64,000 bases of DNA. Source: Labilibaculum antarcticum. Lineage in GTDB: Bacteria; Bacteroidota; Bacteroidia; Bacteroidales; Marinifilaceae. Both the position numbers and the translations under genes were made by a program. How positions within the stretch are numbered: position 1 is the stretch's first letter; every line of letters begins with the position of its first letter. The stretch spans positions 3,132,361 through 3,196,360 of the forward strand of contig NZ_AP018042.1 of the NCBI RefSeq assembly GCF_002356295.1, in the 5' to 3' direction. This document shows positions 1 through 8,582 of this stretch, in pieces. The notes under the pieces were generated by a model. The model did no database searches. It was not told where the DNA came from and saw nothing but the letters and a program-made list of their open reading frames with translations.

Positions 1-2
1 CG

Positions 3-1859
3 CTTCATTACAAAGACATGCTTCAGTTTAAGCAGTTGGGTTTTAATGTGGTTCGTACTGCTCATTATCCGCAAGATAATGCCTTGTTTGATGCTTGTGA
101 TGAATTGGGTATTTTGGTTTACGAAGAAGCACCTACCTGGATTACCATTTCGAAAGACAAGAGGTGGTTCGATAACCTGGAAAAAGCGGCTAGAATCATG
201 GTGCGTAATCATCGTAACCATCCATCAGTTGTTATTTGGGGAGCTGGAATTAATCATAGGGGGTATGTGCCACAAATTCATTTAGCCATAAAACAAGAGG
301 ATCCTGTTCGTTTAACTGCATCTCAAAGTGCACGATGGTCGGGATGGCAGGCATCTGGCTTAACCGATATCTATGCCAATATGTTGTATGGTCCGTTTAT
401 ATGGGATAGATCAGAAACTATTCTGGCTATGGAAGGACATTCTGGGCCTAAGGAAGTTGCGATAAACAAGAGAGATCCCAAAAGAACGGGTATCATATCT
501 TGGACAGCTCATGCGTATTACACTTTTCATCCTACTCATGCAAAGTATAAAAGTATGACAGATAGAACCAGAAGCGGTGCAATGACGATTTTTCGTCAGC
601 CTAAAAAGGGAATTCTTTGGTATCCATCCGAAATGAGAGGCGAACCTTATTTGCATATTGAAGAAGATTGGAGTTCTAAAATTAAAGAGCTGAATTTGTA
701 TAGTAATGCCGATGAGGTGGAGTTATTTGTAAATGGAAAATCGTTCATGAAGCAAAAACCACTTGCCGACTCTTCGTACATTGGTTTGGATCATCCTCCT
801 TATTTGTTTAAGATCAGTAGGTTTGAAGCAGGAGAGTTAAAAGCAGTTGGTTATAAAGATGGGACAGAATATATTTCAAAAATTATTAGAACACCGGAAA
901 ACGCGAAGGCTCTAAAAATTGTATTGGATACGCTAGGGCGAAAGTTTGACGCTGATGGTTCGGATATTTTGGTGGCTTATGCGCAAGTGGTAGATGGAAA
1001 TGGAACCTTGGTTCGTGATTCGGTTGGAGAGGTTACTTTTTCCATTTCGGGGCCTGCAAAAATATATGGAGATAAGGCTGGTATTAATGCCAATCCAATG
1101 TTTATTGAAACAGGAGAAGCTCCTGTTCTTATACAGGCCGGAACTACACCAGGTGTAATTCGATTAACAGCTAAAAGTAAAGGGCTAAAATCCGTAACTG
1201 TAACATTTACTTCTGCAGCTAAGGAAAACGATATGGTGTTGGCCAATGCGAAACCAATCTACGATTTTGAAAAAATAAGAGTGGATTTAGGTGCTTCTGA
1301 TCAATTGGTTCAGTTTGGGTGGAATGAGTGGAGTGGAGAAGATAATTATGCATCTGAAACAAAACTCGATATTTTAGGTGGAATAAAAGCCAGTATTAAA
1401 GCAAACTCAGAAAATGGCGTGCTGCGTTGGTTGGGCGAAATGAATGTGATTGGGAAATATGGTTTTGCTTATGGTGAGGGTGTTTTGGGTATTGATAAGA
1501 AAGGAGTTTGTCTGGAGTTTGCCAATTTACCAAAAGGCACCTATAAACTGACTTCATGGCATCATGCTCCAAATACTAACACTGATGAAATGGATACTAA
1601 CGTGAATAAGCTGAAGGAATTAAAAATCCCATCATTGCCTTATGCAAAAGAAATAGCTATTTTAGTAAATGGTAAGGAAGTGTCTAAAGTATCAACTACG
1701 AATGGAAAAGAAATGCAATTTGCAACTGTTGCAACTGCTGAAACCGTGTTTGTTTCTGATGGTGTAAATCCGGTTAAAATTGTGTTTGTTGATGCCAAAA
1801 CGAATAAAGGAATTTGGCTGAATGCATTTGAATTGACTCAATGGAACATTGAACTATAA
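3..1859 (+). CDS. Glycoside hydrolase family 2 (beta-galactosidase-like), 5' end outside window
   Basis: The open frame runs in from the left edge, so the N-terminal sugar-binding and Ig-like domains of a GH2 enzyme are missing. The visible part starts in the TIM barrel at the family signature VRTAHYP. A likely nucleophile Glu lies in the motif AMEGHSG (about residue 139 counted from the Met at 18). The strand that normally carries the acid/base Glu (consensus W-S-L-G-N-E) reads VIWGAGINHRG, with Asn-His where Asn-Glu is expected, so catalysis may be altered or absent. After the barrel come beta-rich domains with a DUF4982-like Ig fold (around 680-900) and a C-terminal jelly-roll-like domain (about 1250-1855). 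Such enzymes act on plant or algal galactosides in the periplasm in Bacteroidota. GH2 membership is firm; the substrate is not known. Confidence 0.85.
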   Translation, partial: LHYKDMLQFKQLGFNVVRTAHYPQDNALFDACDELGILVYEEAPTWITISKDKRWFDNLEKAARIMVRNHRNHPSVVIWGAGINHRGYVPQIHLAIKQEDPVRLTASQSARWSGWQASGLTDIYANMLYGPFIWDRSETILAMEGHSGPKEVAINKRDPKRTGIISWTAHAYYTFHPTHAKYKSMTDRTRSGAMTIFRQPKKGILWYPSEMRGEPYLHIEEDWSSKIKELNLYSNADEVELFVNGKSFMKQKPLADSSYIGLDHPPYLFKISRFEAGELKAVGYKDGTEYISKIIRTPENAKALKIVLDTLGRKFDADGSDILVAYAQVVDGNGTLVRDSVGEVTFSISGPAKIYGDKAGINANPMFIETGEAPVLIQAGTTPGVIRLTAKSKGLKSVTVTFTSAAKENDMVLANAKPIYDFEKIRVDLGASDQLVQFGWNEWSGEDNYASETKLDILGGIKASIKANSENGVLRWLGEMNVIGKYGFAYGEGVLGIDKKGVCLEFANLPKGTYKLTSWHHAPNTNTDEMDTNVNKLKELKIPSLPYAKEIAILVNGKEVSKVSTTNGKEMQFATVATAETVFVSDGVNPVKIVFVDAKTNKGIWLNAFELTQWNIEL

Positions 1860-1968
1860 AATATTTTTTAATTGCCAGATGTCCATCTAAGGAATTTTTG
1901 TTTTTGAAATTTATCTTTAATTGTTTAGGTTTGGCAATCTAAATGGTTTCTAAATTTAAGAAATAGGA

Positions 1969-2493
1969 ATGAATAGGATAATTATAACAATTGGTTTACT
2001 TATGGGATTAGTTTTTTCAGCAATGGCACAAGCACCAGATTCTAGAGGGTATATTGTGAAGGTAGGAGATGTGGCTCCTGATTTTGAAATGAATCTGACA
2101 GATGGTAGTAAAATAAAGTTGTCGGAACTAAAAGGAAAAGTTGTGATGTTGCAATTTACAGCTAGTTGGTGTGGTGTTTGTCGAAAAGAAATGCCATTTA
2201 TTGAGAAGGAAATTTGGCAGGTGCACAAAGATAATGATTTTGCTTTGTATGCGTTAGCTTTGGATGAACCATTAGATAAGGCCGAGAAGTTAATTTCATC
2301 TACAGGGATAACTTATCCCGTTGCATTGGATGATGGAGCAGAGATATTCACCAAATATGCACATAAAGAAAGTGGAGTTACACGTAATGTTATTATTAAT
2401 AGAGAAGGTGAAATTGTTTATCTCACCCGATTGTTTAATCATGAAGAATTTGAGGGTATGAAAAAGGCGATTGAAGAAGAGCTGAAAAAGTAG
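1969..2493 (+). CDS. Exported TlpA/ResA-like thioredoxin-fold protein
   Basis: A protein of 174 residues with an N-terminal signal peptide (hydrophobic residues 4-20, cleavage probably after AMA-Q) followed by an AhpC-TSA/redoxin domain. The active site is W67-C68-G69-V70-C71, a CxxC redox pair, preceded by the family hallmarks VGDVAPDF and LKGKVVMLQFTASW. TlpA/ResA-type proteins reduce or exchange disulfides in the periplasm, often for cytochrome c maturation or oxidative protection; the specific partner cannot be told here. It stands alone between the GH2 gene and a gene-poor stretch. Family call is secure, role is general. Confidence 0.85.
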   Translation: MNRIIITIGLLMGLVFSAMAQAPDSRGYIVKVGDVAPDFEMNLTDGSKIKLSELKGKVVMLQFTASWCGVCRKEMPFIEKEIWQVHKDNDFALYALALDEPLDKAEKLISSTGITYPVALDDGAEIFTKYAHKESGVTRNVIINREGEIVYLTRLFNHEEFEGMKKAIEEELKK

Positions 2494-2930
2494 ATCTCTT
2501 AAAAAGAAAATAGGATTGTGATAGATAATCGCATTTTTTATACCAATTAACCCTTAGGATGTTGAGCAATATAATTCCCCTTGGTGTTTTAAAAAACTGA
2601 AAATATTCGGTTTTTAGTTTGATTCCAGTTTTACTATCACTTCATTAGTCCTCAACTCTTCCGAGTATTGGCTTTAGATCGTCACCTCCATCGAGATGTT
2701 TTGTAATTACATATTTATTGGGGTATGCATTTTGTTTTTTGCAATAACGTCACCAATGCCTTCAATTTATTGTAAGAAAAAAACACCATTAGTTGGAGTT
2801 TATTTAGAATTCTTGCAATGAAATCTGATGTTGAGCTGTAGTATTTGTTTGCTCTGGCAAAGTCTTCTGTTTTGTAAATTAATTTAAACTAATTACAATG
2901 CACGAACGAAAGCAAATTGTCAATACAGGA

Positions 2931-2958
2931 AATAAAAAAGGGCGGTGACTAGCCGCCC
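2931..2958 (-). terminator. Intrinsic terminator, minus strand
   Basis: Seven-pair GC-rich stem (2940-2946 with 2952-2958, one G-U pair) and a five-base loop; on the minus strand it is followed by a T6-A-T3 tract. On the plus strand no T tract follows. Confidence 0.6.
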
Positions 2959-3026
2959 TAAACTACTACTTAAATTTACTTATGAATTAGTACAATCAAT
3001 CACCTAAGTGCTTAATAGACTTCCTT
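2934..3026 (-). ncRNA. Candidate small RNA of about 93 nt
   Basis: On the minus strand a Bacteroidota -7 element TACATTTG (3040-3033) is followed, about 90 bases on, by a strong intrinsic terminator: stem GGGCGGC/GTCGCCC-type pairing at 2940-2958, then six U residues and AUUU. The predicted transcript begins near 3026 with a purine and contains no ATG frame. There is no minus-strand gene for the terminator to serve, since the nearest gene to the right is plus-strand, which argues for an independent noncoding transcript. I see no good -33 TTTG. Inference only; not a family I recognise. Confidence 0.4.
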
Positions 3027-3032
3027 CGTTTG

Positions 3033-3040
3033 CAAATGTA
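3033..3040 (-). promoter_or_regulatory. Promoter -7 element (TACATTTG) for candidate sRNA
   Basis: The minus strand reads TACATTTGC, a full match to the Bacteroidota TAnnTTTG -7 consensus. The upstream -33 region is not well conserved. Confidence 0.4.
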
Positions 3041-3351
3041 ATGTATGATGTTATGATTTGCTATATAAACAGTTTGTTTTTTATGAATCAATCATTTTGA
3101 TAAGTGAACAGACGATTATTCATGAATAGTTATTGGTTTTTTTCAGTAGGCATTCAAAATTCTTCATTTTTCATGTTGTGAACCAATTCAGAATGGGAGG
3201 AATTAAAAGTAAATTATCTTAAAGATATTTAAATCGCCAAAATATTGTTTTGTTTTATCTTCTCAATTTAAAAATACCTAATTTTATGCCTATCTTGAGA
3301 GTATCAAAAAGATTCTGGTTAGTGTATTTATTTTTTTAGCTGTAAGAGTTT

Positions 3352-3978
3352 ATGGATAAGGATTTTGTTCAAATTATTGAGAAGGTAAGGGCTTATTTGT
3401 TCAAAAATGGCTTGAGTGGTTTTTCTTTTGAAAAAGTGAAAGATTTTGGCGTGTCACCATCTGATGTTTCAAAATATGTTAATTCGGTGGAGGAGTTGGT
3501 TGAGAAAATTCTTGAATATGAACGTAAATCGTTCGAATCTATTTTTATTCAATATAATTTCGAAGGTCAAAATGCCATTGATATTTTATTCATTGTAAGT
3601 CAGGAAATGAATGATCGTTTCGAAGATTTAACTCCATCAGTTACTATGGAATTGGAGAATTATTTTCCAGATGTGTACAGGAAACACATGGATGAGAGAA
3701 TGGAGTTCATTTTTGATAAGATTAAGATCAATATTGAAAAAGGGATGGTTCAAGGAATGTATCGTGATGATCTTAGTAGTGAGATGGTTGGCCGGATGTA
3801 TCTTTCAAGATTAGAGGATATGCACAATCCGGAACTTTATCCTCCGGAAAGATTTAAGTTTGGAACGATCTATGATACAATGATTGACGAATTTGTAAAG
3901 AGTATAGGTACCGAGGACGGAATTAATTATTACCGTCAGCGTAAACAATTATTAGGAGTTTTAAGTTTTGGAAGATAA
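3352..3978 (+). CDS. TetR/AcrR-family-like transcriptional regulator
   Basis: A protein of 208 residues. The first 45-50 residues form a short helix-turn-helix of TetR type (Ile-Glu-Lys-Val-Arg-Ala-Tyr-Leu-Phe, then FSFEKV and GVSPSDVSKYVNSVEELVEKIL, which resembles the TetR HTH and helix 4). The rest is all-alpha, as in the ligand-binding half of TetR proteins. The ligand is unknown. The stop codon overlaps the region just before the Dus start at 3980, so the two are probably co-transcribed. The TetR assignment rests on pattern and length; the HTH is somewhat divergent. Confidence 0.7.
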   Translation: MDKDFVQIIEKVRAYLFKNGLSGFSFEKVKDFGVSPSDVSKYVNSVEELVEKILEYERKSFESIFIQYNFEGQNAIDILFIVSQEMNDRFEDLTPSVTMELENYFPDVYRKHMDERMEFIFDKIKINIEKGMVQGMYRDDLSSEMVGRMYLSRLEDMHNPELYPPERFKFGTIYDTMIDEFVKSIGTEDGINYYRQRKQLLGVLSFGR

Positions 3979-3979
3979 T

Positions 3980-4924
3980 ATGAAAATTTCACTAGCACCT
4001 CTTCAGGGATATACTGACTGGGTGTTTCGACAAGCATACGAAAAATGTATTGGGGGCGTAGATGAATTCTATACCCCTTTTCTTGTACTTCCGAATTCCG
4101 GAGAAGTAAGAACTTCGCATAAAAGAGAGGTTGAACCATTTTTGGAAAGGAATAATAGATTGGTGCCACAGTTTTTGGCAGGATCAATTGAAGAATTTCA
4201 ATTTTTTGAAACCTACTTTTCAGAATTAGGTTATAAAAAAATGAATTGGAATTTGGGTTGTCCTTTTCCGATGGTTACAAGAAAAAATAAAGGCTCTGGG
4301 CTACTTCCGTATCCCGAAAGGATTAAAGAGATTTTGGAGACCGGTTATTCAGGGAAAATTGATTTGTCGATTAAAATGCGTCTTGGTTTGGAAGATAAAT
4401 CAGAGATATTCCCCGTTTTAGATGCCATTAAGGATTTCAATGTTGATGAAATTATTATTCATCCTCGTATTGGTAAACAAATGTATAAGGGAAGTGCCGA
4501 CTGGGATTGTTTTGAGCAGATTCAGAAAAGTTTTGATAAGACAATTGCTTTTAATGGAGACATTGAGACATTGGAAGATTATCACAGTTTGATGTCTCGG
4601 TTTCCAGATTTAAAACATGTAATGATCGGACGAGGTATTTTGAAAGATTATTGGTTACCTGCAAAAATAAAAGGCATTGATGTTCCATCTGCGAATGAGC
4701 GAAAATTGGCATTGCGTAAGATGCATGATGAGATTTTTTCAACATACTCTTCATTTTTAAGTGGTGATACACAGATATTGCAAAAGGTGAAACCATTCTG
4801 GGAATATTTTTCGAGTCAATTTGAGAATGAAAGAAAGGTTTACAAAGGAATCAAGAAATCGGGTGGGTTAAAAAAATATCACGAGGCCGTTTCTTTTGCT
4901 TTTCTGCAAAATGTAAAGGAGTAA
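3980..4924 (+). CDS. tRNA-dihydrouridine synthase family protein
   Basis: FMN-dependent TIM-barrel enzyme that reduces uridines in the tRNA D-loop. Seen: N-terminal SLAPLQGYTDWVFR (family APLxGxTD), catalytic cysteine in NLGCPFP, KMRLG strand, HPRIGKQMYKG phosphate-contacting loop, and FNGDI / MIGRGIL for the FMN site. The longest frame begins at a TTG (3968), but the ATG at 3980 directly precedes the conserved N-terminus and lies 1 base after the upstream stop, so I use it (314 residues). It is followed after 4 bases by cbiZ. Which Dus subgroup it belongs to is not decided here. Confidence 0.92.
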   Translation: MKISLAPLQGYTDWVFRQAYEKCIGGVDEFYTPFLVLPNSGEVRTSHKREVEPFLERNNRLVPQFLAGSIEEFQFFETYFSELGYKKMNWNLGCPFPMVTRKNKGSGLLPYPERIKEILETGYSGKIDLSIKMRLGLEDKSEIFPVLDAIKDFNVDEIIIHPRIGKQMYKGSADWDCFEQIQKSFDKTIAFNGDIETLEDYHSLMSRFPDLKHVMIGRGILKDYWLPAKIKGIDVPSANERKLALRKMHDEIFSTYSSFLSGDTQILQKVKPFWEYFSSQFENERKVYKGIKKSGGLKKYHEAVSFAFLQNVKE

Positions 4925-4928
4925 GATC

Positions 4929-5597
4929 ATGAAATTTTCAGTTGAATTAACCGATCAATTCCTGCATGTTGAATTCGAGAAATCTGTTCGGATGATGAGT
5001 TCAGCAATCTTAAATGGTGGTTGTCAGAATGCCAAACATTTTTTGAATACTAAGGTCGATGCCAATTTTAATGGCGAAAGAACTGATTTTGAATCACCGG
5101 AAATTACTCTTCAGGGAATAGTGGATTCCATGAATTGGAAGGGGCATTGTGTGGGAATGATGACGGCTGCATTAATGAAATCATTCCGGAACGTTCGAAT
5201 CGAAAAACAAGGTGTTTGGATTGATGTTTTGGTTACATCAGGGGTTTCAAATGCCCGCAGGGCAGGAGATGAGGCAGATTATCAATTCATGAATGAAGAC
5301 TGTCAAAAAGTTGGGACGATTAATATACTTGTTCTTACAAATGCTCAATTGTCTGATGCTAGTCTGGTTGAGTGTGTTATGATGGTTGCTGAAGCAAAAG
5401 CCGCTTGTTTACAGGATTTAAAAGTACATAGTCCGGTTAGTGGATTAGTAGCTACAGGAACAGGAACAGATTCTACAGCAATAGCCTGTGGAGCTGGCCC
5501 TTTGGTTCAATATTGTGGTAAACATGTTTTGTTTGGAGAAATGCTTGCAAAAGCAACTTATCAGGCAATTCATGAATCTTTGTCTGTAGATAAATAA
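4929..5597 (+). CDS. cbiZ: Adenosylcobinamide amidohydrolase CbiZ
   Basis: CbiZ cleaves the aminopropanol arm from adenosylcobinamide (or pseudocobalamin) to give adenosylcobyric acid, allowing salvage of foreign corrinoids. Family hallmarks are visible: GMMTAALMKS, the SNARRAGD motif, TGTGTDSTAIA and YCGKHVLFGEMLA near the C-terminus; 222 residues is usual for the family. It sits 4 bases after the Dus gene on the same strand and converges with an AAA_28 gene and cobQ, overlapping the former by 28 bases. The neighbourhood therefore supports corrinoid salvage: CbiZ makes cobyric acid, the product CobQ also makes. Confidence 0.9.
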   Translation: MKFSVELTDQFLHVEFEKSVRMMSSAILNGGCQNAKHFLNTKVDANFNGERTDFESPEITLQGIVDSMNWKGHCVGMMTAALMKSFRNVRIEKQGVWIDVLVTSGVSNARRAGDEADYQFMNEDCQKVGTINILVLTNAQLSDASLVECVMMVAEAKAACLQDLKVHSPVSGLVATGTGTDSTAIACGAGPLVQYCGKHVLFGEMLAKATYQAIHESLSVDK

Positions 5598-6118
5598 TTA
5601 TCTATAAATTGAACTCGATCAGCTACTGAAAATTTAGGTAGTTCAATAACCGTAAAGCCTAATTCTTCATAAGTGTTTCTTAAGAAAATTGATATTTCCA
5701 CTGCATCTTCAAATGATTCAGGTCTTTCTGCGTCATTAATGAAAATCTCTTTCCAGGGCGGAGCTAAAAATACTGTTTTGTTGTACTGATTAGATTGTTG
5801 GAAGTATTTTGGAGGAACCGGCAAGCCTCCTCGTCTCACATAGGCTATAATATCAGGTAAGCCACGATCAAAGAAACATTTTCGCTCAGGTTTGCATTCG
5901 TAAAGCTGTATACTCATCCGTTCGAAGCAAATTTCTGCAAACTCGGATAGGTTTTGCCATGGAACTTTATCACCGCCGATTTGATGTTGTTCTTGAATAA
6001 TAACGCGGGAAATTTCTTCAAAACACTGATGTCCGAGTGCTGATAATTTATCCAGAAGAGTCGATTTCCCTGATCCTGGACCGCCAGTAATTATGTAACG
6101 ATTATTGCAATTATTCAT
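5570..6118 (-). CDS. AAA_28-family ATP/GTP-binding protein
   Basis: A P-loop protein of 182 residues with Walker A GGPGSGKST (residues 12-20), the FEEISRVII segment typical of the AAA_28 (NTPase/kinase-like) family, and a Walker B-like FFDRGLPD. The reaction is unknown. It is 6 bases downstream of cobQ on the same strand, so the two are probably co-transcribed, and its 3' end overlaps cbiZ by 28 bases in convergent orientation. It has no resemblance I can see to CobU, the usual adenosylcobinamide kinase; a role in corrinoid metabolism is only suggested by location. Confidence 0.8.
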   Translation of the reverse strand: MNNCNNRYIITGGPGSGKSTLLDKLSALGHQCFEEISRVIIQEQHQIGGDKVPWQNLSEFAEICFERMSIQLYECKPERKCFFDRGLPDIIAYVRRGGLPVPPKYFQQSNQYNKTVFLAPPWKEIFINDAERPESFEDAVEISIFLRNTYEELGFTVIELPKFSVADRVQFIDNYLSTDKDS

Positions 6119-6124
6119 GTTTAA

Positions 6125-7597
6125 TTAGTCTTCTTTTAAATGAGAGTAAAACATATTCATATCTATGTTTTCTCTGATTAAACCAGCTAGTTTATTGTAT
6201 TGTTTTTCTTTAAATTCCTGATAATTAAAATCACCTTCCTGCTCTATATTGAATCCGGATAGTAGATCCTGAATTACAATTTGATTGTCAAGAATACCAT
6301 GAATATAACTTCCCCAGCAATTTTGATTTAAAAGATGACCATCTGTCTTTCCATTTGATAAAATGCATAATGGAATGTCCGTTTGAGTAGCTGTCGTTTG
6401 ACCCATATGAATCTCATATCCAGAGCATTTATTGTTTGAATCTTTAAAATTAAAAGAGCATTGTTCTGTCAGTTTTTTATTGGTAATAGTTGTTTCTACA
6501 GGCAGAATTCCCAGACCGGCAATGCTTGGTATATTTCCTTCAATTTGAAGGGGATCGCTGATTTTTTCACCCATCATTTGATACCCACCACAAATACCAA
6601 TTACTTTTTTTCCATTTTTGTGCGCTTTTACAATTGATAAAGCAACACCGTTTTGTTTTAGTTCCTGAAGATCAGAAATGGTATTTTTACTTCCTGGGAT
6701 AATCACAATATCTGCGTTTTCAATTTCCAGGGAATTGTTTGTATAAAAAAGATGTACTCTTGGATCGTGTTCAAGAACGCTGAAATCTGTGAAATTTGCC
6801 ATTCTTGGTAAAACAACGACCGCACAATTTATTTTTCCCTTACTAGATATTTTTGATTTTTTTTCGAGGCTGACCGAATCTTCCTCTTCGATATGAATAT
6901 CCTTAAAATAAGGTAGAATTCCGATAACAGGTTTACCGGTAAGATCTTCAATGATTTTTTTTCCGTCTTCGAATAGTTTTAGATCACCTCTGAACTTATT
7001 GATAATTATCCCTTTGATTTGTTTGCGTTCGTCTTCGTCAAGCAATAGAATACTGCCATAAACACTTGCAAAAACGCCACCTTTATCAATGTCGGCAATC
7101 AAATAGGTAACAGCATTGGCCTCAATAGCCATTCGCATGTTGGTGATATCTCTTGTCTTTAAATTTAGTTCGGATATGCTGCCTGCTCCTTCCAATACAA
7201 CAGGATTGTATCGTTTATTTAAACGATGAAATGCAGATTTAGCTTCATCGAAAAGCGCGACTTTATTGTTTCCCATAAAATAGTCAATCGCTGTTTGTGT
7301 GCCAATAGGCTTGCCATTTAAAATAACTTGGCAGCTTTTGTCGTTTGTTGGTTTTAGCAGTACGGGATTCATGTCGGTATGACAGGCTAATCCGCAGGCT
7401 TCAGCTTGAACTGCCTGTGCCCGGCCAATTTCGAATCCTTCAGGTGTTGCGAAAGAATTAAGGGACATGTTTTGCGCCTTGAATGGGGCTGGATGATAGC
7501 CATCTTGTTTAAGAATCCGGCAGAATCCTGTGTTGATAATGCTTTTTCCAACATCCGATCCTGTCCCGACAAACATTAATGGTCTTAATTTAATCAT
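6125..7597 (-). CDS. cobQ: Cobyric acid synthase CobQ/CbiP
   Basis: Glutamine-dependent amidotransferase that amidates four carboxyl groups of adenosyl-cobyrinic acid a,c-diamide to make adenosylcobyric acid. The N-terminal ATP-binding half shows FVGTGSDVGKS (residues 10-19), PFKAQNMSLNS and EGAGSISELNL; the C-terminal triad-type glutaminase has the nucleophile Cys336 in GICGGYQMMG and His residues in GYEIHMGQ and SYIHGIL. Length of 490 is normal. The next gene on this strand is the AAA_28 protein. No cobalamin riboswitch is visible upstream. No other de novo corrin-ring genes are in the window, so the locus looks like salvage or late pathway. Confidence 0.95.
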   Translation of the reverse strand: MIKLRPLMFVGTGSDVGKSIINTGFCRILKQDGYHPAPFKAQNMSLNSFATPEGFEIGRAQAVQAEACGLACHTDMNPVLLKPTNDKSCQVILNGKPIGTQTAIDYFMGNNKVALFDEAKSAFHRLNKRYNPVVLEGAGSISELNLKTRDITNMRMAIEANAVTYLIADIDKGGVFASVYGSILLLDEDERKQIKGIIINKFRGDLKLFEDGKKIIEDLTGKPVIGILPYFKDIHIEEEDSVSLEKKSKISSKGKINCAVVVLPRMANFTDFSVLEHDPRVHLFYTNNSLEIENADIVIIPGSKNTISDLQELKQNGVALSIVKAHKNGKKVIGICGGYQMMGEKISDPLQIEGNIPSIAGLGILPVETTITNKKLTEQCSFNFKDSNNKCSGYEIHMGQTTATQTDIPLCILSNGKTDGHLLNQNCWGSYIHGILDNQIVIQDLLSGFNIEQEGDFNYQEFKEKQYNKLAGLIRENIDMNMFYSHLKED

Positions 7598-7987
7598 AAG
7601 GTGTTTATTATCAGTACAACTAATAATGATAGTTGATATTTAAAAAATCTAATTGCAATTAGCTTTTAAAATTAGTCTTTTTTTATTGAGTTGCTTTTGT
7701 TATAAAGCAGTATCAAATTGAAATTTAATGTTAATAGTATGGGAATAAATTACTTGAATGTATTGGTTCTAAATTTAGGGGATTTGTAGTTTTAGATTTC
7801 ATTTGCTTATAAATTGTCAATATATTTGCTAATATTGTAATGAATTGTAACATGCGGTTCAGTTAAAAGATTGAATTAATTAATCACTATAGAATGTGAC
7901 TCGCATGAGATTTTTAATATTTCATCCGGAAATTTTGAGATATCGTGTAAGTATCTATTAACTATTTAAATCTAAACCATAAAACTA
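7598..7987. promoter_or_regulatory. Divergent intergenic region between cobQ and the Lrp gene
   Basis: 390 bases without a gene, between divergent cobQ and the Lrp/AsnC-type regulator. It contains a perfect 14-base palindrome CTAATTGCAATTAG at 7649-7662, close to cobQ, that could be an operator. I see no B12-box or other riboswitch core. Confidence 0.4.
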
Positions 7988-8440
7988 ATGAAAGTTCAAA
8001 TTGATGGAGTAGATCAGAAGATTCTATCTTACTTGATTAAAAATGCAAGAATTCCATTTTTGGAAATAGCAAGAGAGTGCGGAATTTCAGGTGCAGCAAT
8101 TCATCAAAGAGTTAAAAAACTTGAAGATGCAGGTATTATTGATGGATCAAGATTTATTGTTAAGCCAAGAGCCTTGGGATATGAAGTTTGTGCCTTTGTT
8201 GGTATTTCTCTTGACCATGCGCAACAGTACAAAATTGTTGTGGATAAAATTGAAGCTATAACTGAAATTGTTGAATGCCATTTTACTACGGGGAGTTTTA
8301 CATTTATAGTGAAAATGCTTTGTAGAGATAATCAGCATTTAATGGATATTTTAATTAATTTACAAAATATTCCAGGAATATCTAAAACAGAAACATTTAT
8401 TTCTTTGGAGCAAACCGTTGATCGGGAAATTAAACTATAA
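7988..8440 (+). CDS. Lrp/AsnC family transcriptional regulator
   Basis: A protein of 150 residues with the classical Lrp layout: N-terminal winged HTH (DQKILSYLIKNARIPFLEIA followed by a recognition helix GAAIHQRVKKLEDAGII), then the RAM/AsnC ligand-binding domain (LGYEVCAFVGISL through ETFISLEQ). Lrp-family proteins form octamer-like assemblies that respond to amino acids and often regulate their own genes. It is followed by a strong terminator, so it is monocistronic. The palindrome at 7649-7662 in the upstream region may be one of its sites (inference). Confidence 0.93.
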   Translation: MKVQIDGVDQKILSYLIKNARIPFLEIARECGISGAAIHQRVKKLEDAGIIDGSRFIVKPRALGYEVCAFVGISLDHAQQYKIVVDKIEAITEIVECHFTTGSFTFIVKMLCRDNQHLMDILINLQNIPGISKTETFISLEQTVDREIKL

Positions 8441-8461
8441 TATCATTTTTACTGAATAGAG

Positions 8462-8490
8462 AGGCTTCCAAATTTGGAGGCCTTTTTTTT
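8462..8490 (+). terminator. Intrinsic terminator after the Lrp gene
   Basis: Stem AGGCTTCC/GGAGGCCT (8462-8482, one G-U pair, loop AAATTT) followed by a run of eight T. Confidence 0.85.
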
Positions 8491-8582
8491 GTATCCACAA
8501 ATAGTCGTTATAGTTTACCAAACCGCTCTCTTTTTTGTACCTTTCAAACTCATTTTACAATACACTTAAAATACTAAATAAT

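Larger units (their letters stand above)
2494..3351. other. Gene-poor intergenic stretch
   Basis: I find no convincing protein gene in these 858 bases. The left half (about 2550-2890) read on the minus strand gives only short frames interrupted by stops, which could be decayed coding sequence but matches nothing I recognise. The right half holds a candidate minus-strand small RNA (promoter-like element at 3033-3040, hairpin terminator at 2931-2958), listed separately. Confidence 0.6.

Noticed and set aside
2550-2890. Possible decayed coding sequence or transposase remnant on the minus strand
   Set aside because: Short stop-bounded frames only; translated fragments match no family I know.
7598-7987. 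Cobalamin riboswitch upstream of cobQ
   Set aside because: No B12-box-like conserved core or expected stem set is visible in the interval.
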